A DNA stretch of 64,000 nt from Nitrospira sp. (GCA_005116745.1 SWDS01000010.1:120474-184473), one strand, 5' to 3'. Shown: positions 54,668 through 63,828, counted from the stretch's first letter. The notes: generated by a model not told the origin, from the sequence alone. Numbers and translations are program-made.

Positions 54668-54922
54668 CTACCCGTATTTGATTTTGAGCGAGACGATGCC
54701 AAGCTGGAGAAGAAGGGTCACTGCATTGGCCAGAATCACGGGCAAGGAATCGATCCAGATTCCGTAGATCAGCCATAGCAGCACGCCGATCGTGAACGTC
54801 AGCACCATCCCCCAGGATAGATCGCCAGTCGATTTTGATTTGAAGGCCTTTGCGAGTTGAGGAATAAAGGCAACCGTGGTCAAGGTCCCGGCCGTTATCC
54901 CCAGGATCATGGCTCCGTCCAT
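54668..54922 (-). CDS. SemiSWEET-type small transporter
   Basis: An 84-residue protein with three membrane helices and the PQ-loop signature: ILGITAGTLTTVAFIPQLAK (PQ in helix 1), LSWGMVLTFTIGVLLWLIYG and LPVILANAVTLLLQLGIV. SemiSWEETs dimerise to carry sugars or small solutes. The gene ends close to the TenA gene (three-base spacing), so both may be cotranscribed. Confidence 0.85.
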   Translation of the reverse strand: MDGAMILGITAGTLTTVAFIPQLAKAFKSKSTGDLSWGMVLTFTIGVLLWLIYGIWIDSLPVILANAVTLLLQLGIVSLKIKYG

Positions 54923-54925
54923 TGC

Positions 54926-55594
54926 CTATACCGGCCATTTTTCTTCGCGCCACGCCATGTCCCAGAACATCCACTCATAGCGTGAACTGACGATGAAAGA
55001 GTCTTCCATGCGCCGGAGTTCTTCTTTGCCGGCGGTCTTGGCCCACTGATCGACTTTCTTTCGCATCCACAGCTGGACTTGGGCAAACTCCGGCGACGCA
55101 TACAGCATGAGCCAGTCGCGGTAGGGATGATTCTTGGGCGGCGCACCTTTCTTCAGAAGGTGTTGTCCCACAACGCAATAGACCCAGGCGCAGGGGAGCG
55201 TGACGACGGTGATCTCTGCCGCGGTGCCTGAGGCGGCGACGGCCAGCATATGTCTGGTGTAGGCATAGTTCGTTGGCGCCATCGGCACAGAGGTCATCTG
55301 CTTCGCCGTCAGTGCCCATTTCTTTCCGTAGCTCTCGTGCAGGCTCCGCTCGACGATGATGGTCTCTTCTGCCAGCTTATTGAACCGCAAGGCCGATTCC
55401 GAATCAGGGGCTTTCAGCGCGGCGGCGGAAAACACACGTGCCAGATCGCCGAGAAATCTAGCGTCTTGCAGAATGTAATATTTGAATTTCTGCTCAGGCA
55501 ATGTGCCGTTGCCGAGGGCCACAACGAAAGGATGGCTCAGCTGGGCATCCCAGATGGATGTGGCGAGCTTGCGCAGGTGGTTTGAAAATGACAT
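54926..55594 (-). CDS. tenA: TenA-family thiaminase II-like protein
   Basis: A 222-residue all-helical protein of the TenA family, salvaging or hydrolysing thiamin pyrimidine compounds. Family features: LSHPFVVALGNGTLPEQKFK near residue 20, YYILQDARFLGDL, the Cys region ITVVTLPCAWVYCVVG (active Cys near 137), and a late acidic residue in SSRYEWMFWDMAW. Some TenA-like proteins have other roles. No TPP riboswitch was seen upstream. It is next to the SemiSWEET gene. Confidence 0.85.
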   Translation of the reverse strand: MSFSNHLRKLATSIWDAQLSHPFVVALGNGTLPEQKFKYYILQDARFLGDLARVFSAAALKAPDSESALRFNKLAEETIIVERSLHESYGKKWALTAKQMTSVPMAPTNYAYTRHMLAVAASGTAAEITVVTLPCAWVYCVVGQHLLKKGAPPKNHPYRDWLMLYASPEFAQVQLWMRKKVDQWAKTAGKEELRRMEDSFIVSSRYEWMFWDMAWREEKWPV

Positions 55595-55663
55595 AGGCTA
55601 CTCCTTTTGGTATGTGTTGAGGCTCTCACGCACGAGAGGCATCTCACGCCATATACTGTACTG

Positions 55664-57067
55664 TCAGATGTAGGAAACCCAGGGTCCTGACATACGATTC
55701 ATGCCGTCTAGGGCTGCGACTTTGTAACATTCAGCCAGGGTCGGATAATTGAAAACCGTGTCGATAAAATAATTGATCTTGCCGTGAAAGGCCATAACGG
55801 CCTGGCCGATGTGGATGAGCTCAGTCGCGCCCTCGCCGATAACATGAACGCCCAGTAGATGTTTGGTGTCTCGGTGGAACAGCAGCTTGAGCATGCCGGT
55901 GTCGTCGCCGATGAGCTGTCCGCGGGCAATCTCCCTGTAACGGGCGATGCCAACACCAAAGGGGATGGCTGCCTGGGTAAGTTCTTCCTCGTTTCGTCCC
56001 ACCATTGAGATTTCAGGAATGGCGTAGATGCCATATGGGAGGAGCGAGGTGTCCGTGCGATCCGAGTGTCCAAACGCATGGCAAGCCGCGTGGCGGCCCT
56101 GTTGCATCGACGTCGAGGCCAGTGCCGGAAAACCGATGACATCACCGGCTGCATAGATGTGAGGAATCGAGGTTTGGAGGTGTTCATTCACGGTCACCCG
56201 TCCTCGGGTATCCGGGTGCAATCCGATGGCTTCCAGATTGAGCGTCCGTGTCGCCCCGACGCGACCGATCGCGTACATGAGTGTCGACGTCTGGATCGGC
56301 CGGTTGTTCCGCAAGGACACGTGAATAGAGTTGTTCTGCTCTCGCGTGATCGCGAGGACTTCTTCATCGTGATACAGCGTCACACCGAGATTTTTCATGC
56401 ATTGTTGGAGCGTGTCAATGATCTCAGCGTCCACGAATTCCAACAACCGCGGTCGTTTGTCGATAAGGGTGACGGGGATTCCTAAGGCAGCGAGCATCGA
56501 GGCGTATTCCGTTCCGATCACGCCGCCTCCGACAATGACGATGGTGTCGGGGATGTGTTTCAGGGTCAGGAGGCCGTCTGTATCGATGACCGCATGGTCG
56601 TCGAACGGAATGTGGGACGGCCGAGCCGGTTCTGTCCCCACGGCGATGACAATATAGTCCGCCGTCAGCTCAAGCGCGCCATGATCTCGTTGAATGCGAA
56701 GACGATGGGGATCGAGAAAGCTGGCGGAACCAAACACCATATCAACCTGATTCCGGGCCATCTGATTCTGCACGATTTCGATCTCGTGTTTGATGATATG
56801 ATTCGCGCGGAAGGCCAAGTCTTCGATCGTGATCTTCTTCTTGACGCGGTAGTCATCTCCGTAGATATTCCGCTGTCGAAAACCGGAGAGGTAGAGTACC
56901 GCTTCGCGGAGGGATTTGCTTGGGATGGTGCCGGTATTGATGCAGACTCCACCAACAACGGCCTTTCGCTCGATGATCCCGACCTTCCTGTTGAGCTTGG
57001 CTGCCTGAATGGCAGCCTTTTGGCCGGCAGGTCCCGTGCCGATGACGAGCAAATCGTAATGAGCCAT
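55664..57067 (-). CDS. sthA: Soluble pyridine nucleotide transhydrogenase (Si-specific)
   Basis: A 467-residue flavoprotein of the pyridine nucleotide-disulfide oxidoreductase family. FAD loop: LLVIGTGPAGQKAAIQAA. The usual redox-active pair CxxxxC is represented by GGVCINTGTIPSKSLREAV, with the second Cys replaced by Thr, as in SthA and unlike lipoamide dehydrogenase. NAD(P) loop: IVIVGGGVIGTEYASMLA. It exchanges hydride between NADPH and NAD. The C-terminal dimerisation domain with FNYPTLAECYKVAALDG lacks the His-Glu pair of disulfide reductases. Start ATG 57067. Confidence 0.9.
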   Translation of the reverse strand: MAHYDLLVIGTGPAGQKAAIQAAKLNRKVGIIERKAVVGGVCINTGTIPSKSLREAVLYLSGFRQRNIYGDDYRVKKKITIEDLAFRANHIIKHEIEIVQNQMARNQVDMVFGSASFLDPHRLRIQRDHGALELTADYIVIAVGTEPARPSHIPFDDHAVIDTDGLLTLKHIPDTIVIVGGGVIGTEYASMLAALGIPVTLIDKRPRLLEFVDAEIIDTLQQCMKNLGVTLYHDEEVLAITREQNNSIHVSLRNNRPIQTSTLMYAIGRVGATRTLNLEAIGLHPDTRGRVTVNEHLQTSIPHIYAAGDVIGFPALASTSMQQGRHAACHAFGHSDRTDTSLLPYGIYAIPEISMVGRNEEELTQAAIPFGVGIARYREIARGQLIGDDTGMLKLLFHRDTKHLLGVHVIGEGATELIHIGQAVMAFHGKINYFIDTVFNYPTLAECYKVAALDGMNRMSGPWVSYI

Positions 57068-57148
57068 GAGAGTGTTGGGAAGGTAAGGAGGTACCTGAGA
57101 GAGCGACTCAACGCTCCCCCAGGATCTCAGCTTCGAGCGATCTTCTGG

Positions 57149-57814
57149 CTAACTCTCCGTCACCAATCGACGAGCAAATTGCAAGGCTTCTTCCATATCC
57201 GGGAGTTGAGTGAGCTCCGGGGTAACTTGAAGATAACGAATGGTGTTCGTCTTATCGACGACCAGGACCGCTCTCGTCAAAATGTGCGGCCCTTCCAAAA
57301 AGAGACCATGCGTCTTGCCAAACTCGGCACCTCGGTAGTCGGACAGGAAGGTGACGTTGGCGATTTTCGCTTCTGCCGCAAACCGTTTTTGGGCGAAGGG
57401 CGTATCGACGCTCACGGTGATGAGTTCGACCATCTTATCAAGGCCTTTATTGCGCTCGCTCAGAAGATGCGTCTGTTGTTCGCAGACCGGGGTGTCGAGC
57501 GAAGGGACCACACTGATGATACGGACTTTTCCCGCGCCTTTGGTCTGCGCGATGTTCACGAGGGACAAGTCGTTCTGCGCGACCTTCACATCGCGGAGCG
57601 CATCTCCGACTTTGACTCCGTTACCGGCGAGCGTTAACGGGTCGCCCTTGAAGAGGACCTTGTTGCCTTCCCCGGCAACAGCAGTTCCATTTGCCACCGG
57701 CATATTCTTGTAGGAAAAGCCAGCGCCACTTGACCCTCCTATCGTTTGACATCCAACAAGGCCAAGCGAAAGGCACAGCGTGGTGCCAATGAAACCAGCA
57801 TATCTCGTCTGCAT
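57149..57814 (-). CDS. tpx: Lipoprotein thiol peroxidase (Tpx), one-Cys type
   Basis: A protein of 221 residues: lipobox LCLSLGLVGCQTI (Cys near residue 22) then a Tpx peroxiredoxin domain. The peroxidatic Cys is in SLDTPVCEQQTHLL. In E. coli Tpx the resolving Cys lies in a QSRFC motif; here the corresponding stretch is FAQKRFAAEAKI, so the resolving Cys is alanine. It would therefore need an external thiol or work as a one-Cys peroxiredoxin, on the periplasmic side of a membrane because of the lipid anchor. ATG 57814 is chosen because of AAGGAG seven bases upstream and the lipobox that follows. Confidence 0.87.
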   Translation of the reverse strand: MQTRYAGFIGTTLCLSLGLVGCQTIGGSSGAGFSYKNMPVANGTAVAGEGNKVLFKGDPLTLAGNGVKVGDALRDVKVAQNDLSLVNIAQTKGAGKVRIISVVPSLDTPVCEQQTHLLSERNKGLDKMVELITVSVDTPFAQKRFAAEAKIANVTFLSDYRGAEFGKTHGLFLEGPHILTRAVLVVDKTNTIRYLQVTPELTQLPDMEEALQFARRLVTES

Positions 57815-57866
57815 CGTAGGCTCCTTTTTGAAGATAACGAGTGGGGATCCCACTCGACCCCTCTGT

Positions 57867-58964
57867 TCAGGGTGACGGTTGAATATACGCGATCATCGAT
57901 CGGTTGACCAGGTCCGGCCGTTCCCATTGCGGCATGTGACCGGCCTTGGGAATTCTGACGAACGTGGATCTGCGAATGCGGTCGTGGAGCTCTTCACCCA
58001 CAGCCAGAGGGAACACCCGATCGTGTTCACCCCAGATGATCATGGTTGGGTGCGTAATGCTGCTGAGGTGTGGGGCGAAATCGGTTTCCCAGGAAGGGAG
58101 GGCATTCCTGACGGCCATGATGGGCTTGATGATACCGGGGCGTCGGCGGTTCTGGTTGGTCCGTTCGATGACGGCCGGGGTGAGGAGGGTGTGGTCGTGG
58201 ACGATTTCTTTCAGGACGGAATCGGTGACCAGCCCACCGAACAGCCAGTTGCCGAAGGAGACGAGCCAGGAAGGGGCTCGAGATTCCAGAGCTTGCTTGA
58301 ACGACCGGCTGGTGAGCTTGGCCATGACCTGAGACGGGAGTCCGCTGATGAGCACGAGCTTATCGACACGGGTGGGGTGGGTCAAGGTCATGCCAATGGC
58401 CAACCCTGCGCCCATGGAATTGCCGACTAGCGTGGCGTGAGGAATCTGCAGGGCGTCCATGAATCCGATACAGAAGTCCAACATCTGATCCGGCAGGTAC
58501 TCAATGTCCGGTTTATCGGACAACCCAGAGCCGGGAAGGTCGAGCGTCAGAGTGCGAAAATGTTGAGACAAGGCATGTTGCTGATGTTCCCATTGCCACA
58601 TGGATCCGCCAAAGCCGTGGATGAGGATGACTGGCGGGCCAGTACCGACATCGAGATAGGCTATTCGTTGACCATGGACGAGAACGGTGTTGATGGGGAT
58701 GCGTTCTATCGGGGTGCGTTCCAACGTTTCAAAATAGGGCGGGATCTGTGAGGGTGGAGCACAGGCGGTCATGAGCGACGATACAAGACAGAGGACAAGG
58801 ATGTTGCAAAAGCCTGCCAGCGTCGTTCTCGCATCACTCAAGGCCTCAACGTACCAAACGCGTACGCTTCGGCCTTTCGCTCGCTGCGGCCTTGCTGGAC
58901 GAGCTTGTTCATCATGCTCTAAGAGTCTGCGATGAGCCTTTAGCTTCGTGCAATGGATGTGCAA
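57867..58964 (-). CDS. Lipoprotein alpha/beta hydrolase
   Basis: A hydrolase of the alpha/beta fold. The nucleophile elbow is LVGNSMGAGLAIG, the acid is in IIWGEHDRVFPL and the His is in PKAGHMPQWERP; oxyanion region VILIHGFGGSMWQW. A lipobox-like LVSSLMTACAPPS implies export and lipidation. The start is unclear: the open frame to ATG 58964 runs through palindromic repeat copy D, so its first residues (up to DARTTLAGF) are encoded by the repeat. A TTG at 58841 inside the repeat would give a plausible lipoprotein signal MSDARTTLAGFCNILVLCLV. Substrate unknown; haloperoxidase or esterase-like. Confidence 0.78.
   Translation of the reverse strand: MHIHCTKLKAHRRLLEHDEQARPARPQRAKGRSVRVWYVEALSDARTTLAGFCNILVLCLVSSLMTACAPPSQIPPYFETLERTPIERIPINTVLVHGQRIAYLDVGTGPPVILIHGFGGSMWQWEHQQHALSQHFRTLTLDLPGSGLSDKPDIEYLPDQMLDFCIGFMDALQIPHATLVGNSMGAGLAIGMTLTHPTRVDKLVLISGLPSQVMAKLTSRSFKQALESRAPSWLVSFGNWLFGGLVTDSVLKEIVHDHTLLTPAVIERTNQNRRRPGIIKPIMAVRNALPSWETDFAPHLSSITHPTMIIWGEHDRVFPLAVGEELHDRIRRSTFVRIPKAGHMPQWERPDLVNRSMIAYIQPSP
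58798..58919 (-). repeat. Palindromic dispersed element, copy D (122 bp), inside a coding frame
   Basis: From AGGATGTT at 58798 to about 58919, with GCTGCGGCCTTGCTGGAC on the right and GCCAGCGTCGTTCTCGC on the left. Reverse-complemented it matches copy C, including the reading VEALSDARTTL. Ends are less well kept than in the other copies. It covers the N-terminal coding region of the hydrolase at 57867-58964. Confidence 0.8.
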
Positions 58965-59055
58965 TGCTCTCCATTGATAGTTTTGTCATAGCCTCTCGAT
59001 ATGCAGCACAAGCCCCCCAGGCTTGCGGTGGCATGAGGTCGAGCCGGTGGTGGGA

Positions 59056-61011
59056 TTACTCCAGTTGGATGACGGTTTCATCCGTCTTCACATTGTCGCC
59101 CTCGGCAGTCAGGATCGCAACGACTTTCCCATCGATTGGCGCCGGCACCCGGCTTTCCATCTTCATCGCTTCAATGATCAACAGAGGATCGCCAGTCTTG
59201 ACGTGATCATCAACGGCTACCAACACCTTGACGACCCGACCGGGCATCGGTGGAGCCACATCGCCTGGCTTCGACGGCCTCGGCCGTTTTGGCTTTCCTC
59301 CTGATCCTGTTTCCTGGGACTCAGGGACACCGGCGAGCACTTCCTGGATGGGTTCGAGCGACACTTCTTCGAGCTTATCGTTGACACGGATATAGTAGGG
59401 CTTGCGTCCATCGATCTTTCGACCGGAACCTGAGACCTTGACGTGATAGGTTTCGCCATGCACCGTGACGTTGAATTCGACGGGAGCCAAGTGCAGTTCG
59501 TGAGCGGTCGTTGGGCCTTTGGCTGATCCCAATTCGAGCGGCTCGGGTGTGAGCTCGCCTTTCTCGCGGGCTTCGAAAAAGTCTTGAGCGATTGCAGGAA
59601 ACAGCACGAACGACAGCTGGTCCTCGATGGTCTGAGCCGAGTCTGGAAGCTCTTTTTTCGCCTCATCTAATTCCGGCTCCAGGCGATCAGCCGGCCTGGT
59701 TTTGATTGGCGTTTCATCGCCGGTGGCGCGTGCCATCACGTCGAGATCGACCTGTCCAGGAGCACGGCCATATAATCCCAAGAAATAGTTTTTCGTTTCG
59801 GTGGTGATGACTTTATATCGATCACCGGTCAACACATTGAGTGTCGCCTGCGTGCCGACGATTTGGCTGGTTGGGGTGACGAGTGGGGGATAGCCCATTT
59901 CCTTTCGCACACGCGGGACTTCGTCGAGGACTTCTTTCATCCGGTCCAGTGCGTTCTGCGCAGTGAGCTGTGCCGCCAGATTCGACAGCATCCCTCCTGG
60001 AATTTGTGACGTGAGAATCTCCGCATCGACACCAGTGAAGTCGCTTTCAAACTGGCGGTACTTGCGGCGAACCGTTCTGAAGTGTTCGGTGATCGGCTGG
60101 AACGATGCGAGCTCCAGTCCCGTGTCGTAGGGGGTATTCTGGAGCGATGCGACGACGGTTTCCGTTGCTGGGTGGGAGGTTCCCCCTGCCAGCGGAGAGA
60201 TCGAGGTATCGAGCATGTCGAGGCCTCCGAGGATCGCCATCAACGAGGTCATGGACGCCATACCGGAGGTGTAATGCGAGTGAAGATGAAGGGGGACCTT
60301 GACGGCAGCCTTCAGCCGACGCACCAGATGGTAGGCGTCGAGAGGGGCCAAGAGTCCGGCCATGTCCTTGATACAAATCGTATCCGTCCCCAGATCTTCC
60401 AACTTCCTGGCCAGATCCACAAACCGGTTGATGCTATGGACCGGGCTGACCGTGTAACAGATGGTGGCTTCCGCATGTTTGCCGCAGGCTTTCACTTCGC
60501 TGACGGCCCGATCGAGATTCCGCACGTCGTTCAGGGCGTCGAAGATGCGGAAGACATCGATACCGTTCGTGGCCGACCGTTCGATGAACCGCTCCACCAC
60601 GTCGTCGGCGTAATGGCGATAGCCGACCAGGTTTTGCCCGCGCAACAGCATTTGGAGCTTGGTGTTGGGCATCGCGGCCCGCAGGGCCCGGAGCCGTTCC
60701 CAGGGATCTTCTTTGAGGAAACGCAAGCAGGTGTCGAACGTGGCGCCGCCCCAGACTTCCAGCGACCAATAGCCGACCCCATCAAGTTTTTGTGCGATGG
60801 GCAGCATGTCTTCCGTGCGCATGCGCGTCGCTAGCAACGACTGATGGCCGTCCCGCAGCGCGACATCCGTGATCAGGACCGGTTTGCCGGCGGCCGGTGT
60901 GATCGTGAACTCGCTGGGGTGGGACGCGACGCTTTTTGAGGTCTTGATCGCCGGAGCGGACGATCTGGTCTTTTTCTTCGGTTTCTTCGTTGGTGGTCGT
61001 CTTTTCGCCAT
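59056..61011 (-). CDS. pycB: Biotin-dependent carboxylase, carboxyltransferase plus biotin carrier subunit (PycB-like)
   Basis: A 651-residue subunit. After a lysine-rich N-terminus (MAKRRPPTKKPKKKTRSS) is a DRE-TIM-like barrel: LITDVALRDGHQSLLATRMR, with Asp and His of the metal site in DVALRDGHQ and LHLHSHYTSGMA. At the C-terminus is the biotin carrier: IEAMKMESRVPAPI, with biotinylated Lys at about 617. Together with the biotin carboxylase gene 43 bases upstream it forms pyruvate carboxylase, or possibly 2-oxoglutarate carboxylase; oxaloacetate decarboxylase alpha is a close relative. Start ATG 61011 is chosen since the extra upstream frame does not resemble the family. Confidence 0.85.
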   Translation of the reverse strand: MAKRRPPTKKPKKKTRSSAPAIKTSKSVASHPSEFTITPAAGKPVLITDVALRDGHQSLLATRMRTEDMLPIAQKLDGVGYWSLEVWGGATFDTCLRFLKEDPWERLRALRAAMPNTKLQMLLRGQNLVGYRHYADDVVERFIERSATNGIDVFRIFDALNDVRNLDRAVSEVKACGKHAEATICYTVSPVHSINRFVDLARKLEDLGTDTICIKDMAGLLAPLDAYHLVRRLKAAVKVPLHLHSHYTSGMASMTSLMAILGGLDMLDTSISPLAGGTSHPATETVVASLQNTPYDTGLELASFQPITEHFRTVRRKYRQFESDFTGVDAEILTSQIPGGMLSNLAAQLTAQNALDRMKEVLDEVPRVRKEMGYPPLVTPTSQIVGTQATLNVLTGDRYKVITTETKNYFLGLYGRAPGQVDLDVMARATGDETPIKTRPADRLEPELDEAKKELPDSAQTIEDQLSFVLFPAIAQDFFEAREKGELTPEPLELGSAKGPTTAHELHLAPVEFNVTVHGETYHVKVSGSGRKIDGRKPYYIRVNDKLEEVSLEPIQEVLAGVPESQETGSGGKPKRPRPSKPGDVAPPMPGRVVKVLVAVDDHVKTGDPLLIIEAMKMESRVPAPIDGKVVAILTAEGDNVKTDETVIQLE

Positions 61012-61054
61012 GATGGTTAATGCATCTCTTTGGGAAGCAGAGGGTTTGTTCGAA

Positions 61055-62473
61055 TTAGAGTCCTTCGTAGGCGGCGATCGCGGCAGACAGCGCCAGTACC
61101 AGATCCTCCGGCTGCTCAAACTCGTGATACGAGTACAACTCAGGATGGGTGTCCAGATACGACGTGTCGAAACGACCCGCAATAAAGTCCGGTTCCTGCA
61201 TAATCGCTTCCATGAAGGGAATCGTAGTTTTCACTCCACGGAGCACGTACTCTTCAAGGGACCGGCGCATACGGCTGACGGTTTCTTCCCAGGTGCGGCC
61301 CCGAACCGTCAACTTGGCCAGCAGCGCATCATAGTAGGGCGGGATCGTGTAATCCTTGTACACGGCGCCGTCGATGCGCACACCGATTCCACCGGGAGAG
61401 AGGTAGGCCGTGACCGTGCCCGTGCAGGGCAGGAAATTGTTTTTCGGGTCTTCCGCATTGATCCGGCACTGGATTGCGTGGCCCTGGAGGATCACGTCCT
61501 TTTGCTGGATGCTGAGCGGCAGGCCTGCCGCGCTCTTAATCTGATTCCGCACGATATCGATGGCTGTGATTTGCTCGGTCACCGTGTGCTCGACTTGAAG
61601 GCGCGGATTCATCTCAATAAAGTAGAATTTGCCCTCTTGATCGAGCAGAAACTCTACGGTGCCTGCGTTGTCGTAGTTCACCGCGCGCGCAATGGCGATG
61701 GCGGCGTTGCCCATCTCTTCCCTGAGTTCCTGGGTCAGAATCAACGAGGGGGCGATCTCAATCAGCTTTTGGTGTCGTCGCTGGATCGAACAGTCTCGTT
61801 CTCCAAGATGGATGATGTTTCCGTGCTTATCGCCCAGTATTTGGAACTCGATATGGTGCGGCCGCTCGATATACTTTTCGATGAAGACGCTGCCGTCGCC
61901 GAAGGAGGCCTGGGCCTCGCGTGCTGCAACCTCCATGTTCTCTCGCAGCTCATCGTCGGACCGGACCACGCGAAGCCCGCGACCGCCGCCGCCGGCGCTC
62001 GCCTTGATCATGACCGGATAGCCCGCCTTTTTTGTGAAGGCCAGGGCTTCTTTGACGGTGGTAATCGCCCCATCTGTACCTGGCACGATCGGCACGCCGG
62101 TGGATTCGGCCAGCTCGCGCGCCTTGACCTTGCTGCCCATTAGAGTAATGGCATGGGTAGAGGGGCCGATGAATGTGATGCCGGAGGCCTGGCAGAGTTC
62201 AGCGAACTCCGCATTTTCAGACAGAAACCCGTACCCAGGATGGACGGCATCGGCGCCGATCCGTCGGGCCAGGTCGACGATCTGCTTACTATCCAGAAAT
62301 CCCTTCACCGGACCTGGGCCGACCAGGTAGGATTCGTCCGCCTTCTTGACGTAAATCCCGGTCGAATCTGCTTCGGAATAGATGGCAGCGGTGGCGATAT
62401 TCAATTCGCGGCACGCGCGGATGATCCGCATGGCAATTTCACCGCGATTGGCGATTAAGATTTTCTTGAACAT
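61055..62473 (-). CDS. pycA: Biotin carboxylase subunit (PycA/AccC-like)
   Basis: A 472-residue ATP-grasp enzyme that carboxylates the biotin on its partner. MFKKILIANRGEIAMRIIRA is the family start; ATP loop is MIKASAGGGGRGLRVVRSD; other conserved blocks are HIEFQILGDKHGNIIHLGER and FIEMNPRLQVEHTVTEQITA. It heads the operon with the carboxyltransferase/biotin carrier gene, so it belongs to pyruvate (or 2-oxoglutarate) carboxylase and not to acetyl-CoA carboxylase. In an autotroph with a reductive TCA cycle it would replenish C4 or C6 intermediates. Start ATG 62473. Confidence 0.9.
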   Translation of the reverse strand: MFKKILIANRGEIAMRIIRACRELNIATAAIYSEADSTGIYVKKADESYLVGPGPVKGFLDSKQIVDLARRIGADAVHPGYGFLSENAEFAELCQASGITFIGPSTHAITLMGSKVKARELAESTGVPIVPGTDGAITTVKEALAFTKKAGYPVMIKASAGGGGRGLRVVRSDDELRENMEVAAREAQASFGDGSVFIEKYIERPHHIEFQILGDKHGNIIHLGERDCSIQRRHQKLIEIAPSLILTQELREEMGNAAIAIARAVNYDNAGTVEFLLDQEGKFYFIEMNPRLQVEHTVTEQITAIDIVRNQIKSAAGLPLSIQQKDVILQGHAIQCRINAEDPKNNFLPCTGTVTAYLSPGGIGVRIDGAVYKDYTIPPYYDALLAKLTVRGRTWEETVSRMRRSLEEYVLRGVKTTIPFMEAIMQEPDFIAGRFDTSYLDTHPELYSYHEFEQPEDLVLALSAAIAAYEGL

Positions 62474-62773
62474 GTCTGAGCCTGTCAGCTCTCGCGTGGA
62501 AAGGAATGAGTTATAGAAAAACGAGTTCGTAAGCTAGCATAGGATTGAGAAGCCTGTCGAGAGACGCAGTGACAAATCAGTGAGTCTGAGTCATTCAGGC
62601 GAAGGGTTGATCGTTGTCGTCGTCGATAATTTACCGTAACTAATTTAGTCGCCAGCTTCGTCTGTGTCGTGTAGAATTCGCCCGTTTCCGGCATTCCAAT
62701 ATGCTGGGTGTGATCCTTCATATGACTGGTCGGAACCAGGCTAGATATCTGTAATGAAAGGTGGTCTCTGCCA
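62474..62773. other. Divergent spacer between pycA and the outer-membrane protein gene
   Basis: Three hundred bases with no convincing gene. It must carry promoters for both directions. I noticed GTGACAAATCAGTGAGTCTG and other loose repeats but no clear palindrome. Confidence 0.4.
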
Positions 62774-63802
62774 ATGAAGCGAGAGTTGTTATTAAGGTTG
62801 ACAGCATGGTCTTGGCGACGAAGCGCGACGCAGATGAGTGGTGTGCTGCTGCTTATCGGAATCATCTCCACTCCGGCCTGGAGTGAAAACCCTGCCCCTT
62901 CAGTGCATTGGGGAAGTGCGGCATTCCCGGATCAGTATTCGACGTTGACGGGAGGACTGACCCTCAATCGGTTTACTCCGGTCGATGGGTTAGGCAACAA
63001 GTACGATTCTACGGTAGGCAACACACTCGGCTTCAACTTGATTACACTTAGCTGGACGCAACACTGGGGCGGGATCTTCCAAGGGTGGAGTACGAACCTC
63101 ACGGCCGGGATCAGCCCGACTGCCGATGAGCCGAGCCAATACTTCCAGAATAAAGTCGTGCATCAACTTCGCCAACTCCCGTCGGTTCCGACCGTGGACG
63201 CTCGGAAAGAGACCGATGTGATGATCGATGGGTCGGTGACGCGGTGGTTCCCCCTCTTTCGTCCTAAAGTGATTTTTGCGGGTGCCGGGTTTTCAGTCGG
63301 CACGATTTATCAGCAAGGGTTTCTTCGCGCCGGGATTAGGCGGATGCCGATTACGCCAACCCTGTATCATAGTGACACGTGGGGCGATGTGAGCTTGCGG
63401 GCTTCCGTGCTGGGACGAATCAGCTATCAGGACAACGGGGCCGTGCTTCATGCCGTGAGAAGCACCGCAGGGTTGGTGCAGCCGGCCATCGCATTCGGTC
63501 AGTACCGGACAACCGAGTCGGGTGAAACCATTCCTACGTGGGAAATTGAGCTGGCGCTCATGTGGGACTCCGGGATTTTCGTGAATACCACGGGGCAAAG
63601 CCAGAAGCAGTTCGCCTGGTCGTTAGCCGCGTCCGCCGGGCCCGTGCGCTTCGAAACCTGGAATGACAGCATGGGCCATCTCTCAGAGCGAGACTATGGC
63701 CCCTCCTATGGCGTAGCCCTGACCCTTGATGTCCTGCGAGTCTGGAACATTATGCAAAACTTTCGAGCAAAGCCCGTTACGGACCCGCCAGTGGTGTCAT
63801 AA
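62774..63802 (+). CDS. Exported outer-membrane-like protein of unknown function
   Basis: A 342-residue protein with an N-terminal signal segment (MSGVLLLIGIISTPAWSENP) and a mature chain of alternating hydrophobic residues: WGSAAFPDQYSTLTGGLTL, TLGFNLITLSWTQHWGGIF, IPTWEIELALMWDSGIFVNT and GPSYGVALTLDVLRVWNIM. This suggests a beta barrel. Motifs such as FETWNDSMGHLSERDYGPS recall LpxR-type lipid A 3'-O-deacylases, but I cannot show active residues. Start ATG 62774; the signal segment begins after a 20-residue Arg-rich stretch, so an internal start near residue 21 is possible. Confidence 0.55.
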   Translation: MKRELLLRLTAWSWRRSATQMSGVLLLIGIISTPAWSENPAPSVHWGSAAFPDQYSTLTGGLTLNRFTPVDGLGNKYDSTVGNTLGFNLITLSWTQHWGGIFQGWSTNLTAGISPTADEPSQYFQNKVVHQLRQLPSVPTVDARKETDVMIDGSVTRWFPLFRPKVIFAGAGFSVGTIYQQGFLRAGIRRMPITPTLYHSDTWGDVSLRASVLGRISYQDNGAVLHAVRSTAGLVQPAIAFGQYRTTESGETIPTWEIELALMWDSGIFVNTTGQSQKQFAWSLAASAGPVRFETWNDSMGHLSERDYGPSYGVALTLDVLRVWNIMQNFRAKPVTDPPVVS

Positions 63803-63828
63803 ACGAGTTCCTTAACGAAAAGATGGGG

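Noticed and set aside
54558-54974. A 138-residue frame overlapping SemiSWEET
   Set aside because: Opposed by the well-supported three-helix SemiSWEET frame on the same strand; composition is charged and patternless.
55595-55663. TPP riboswitch before tenA
   Set aside because: The 69-base spacer has no CTGAGA/thi-box pattern and is too short for the full fold; only a small imperfect hairpin is seen.
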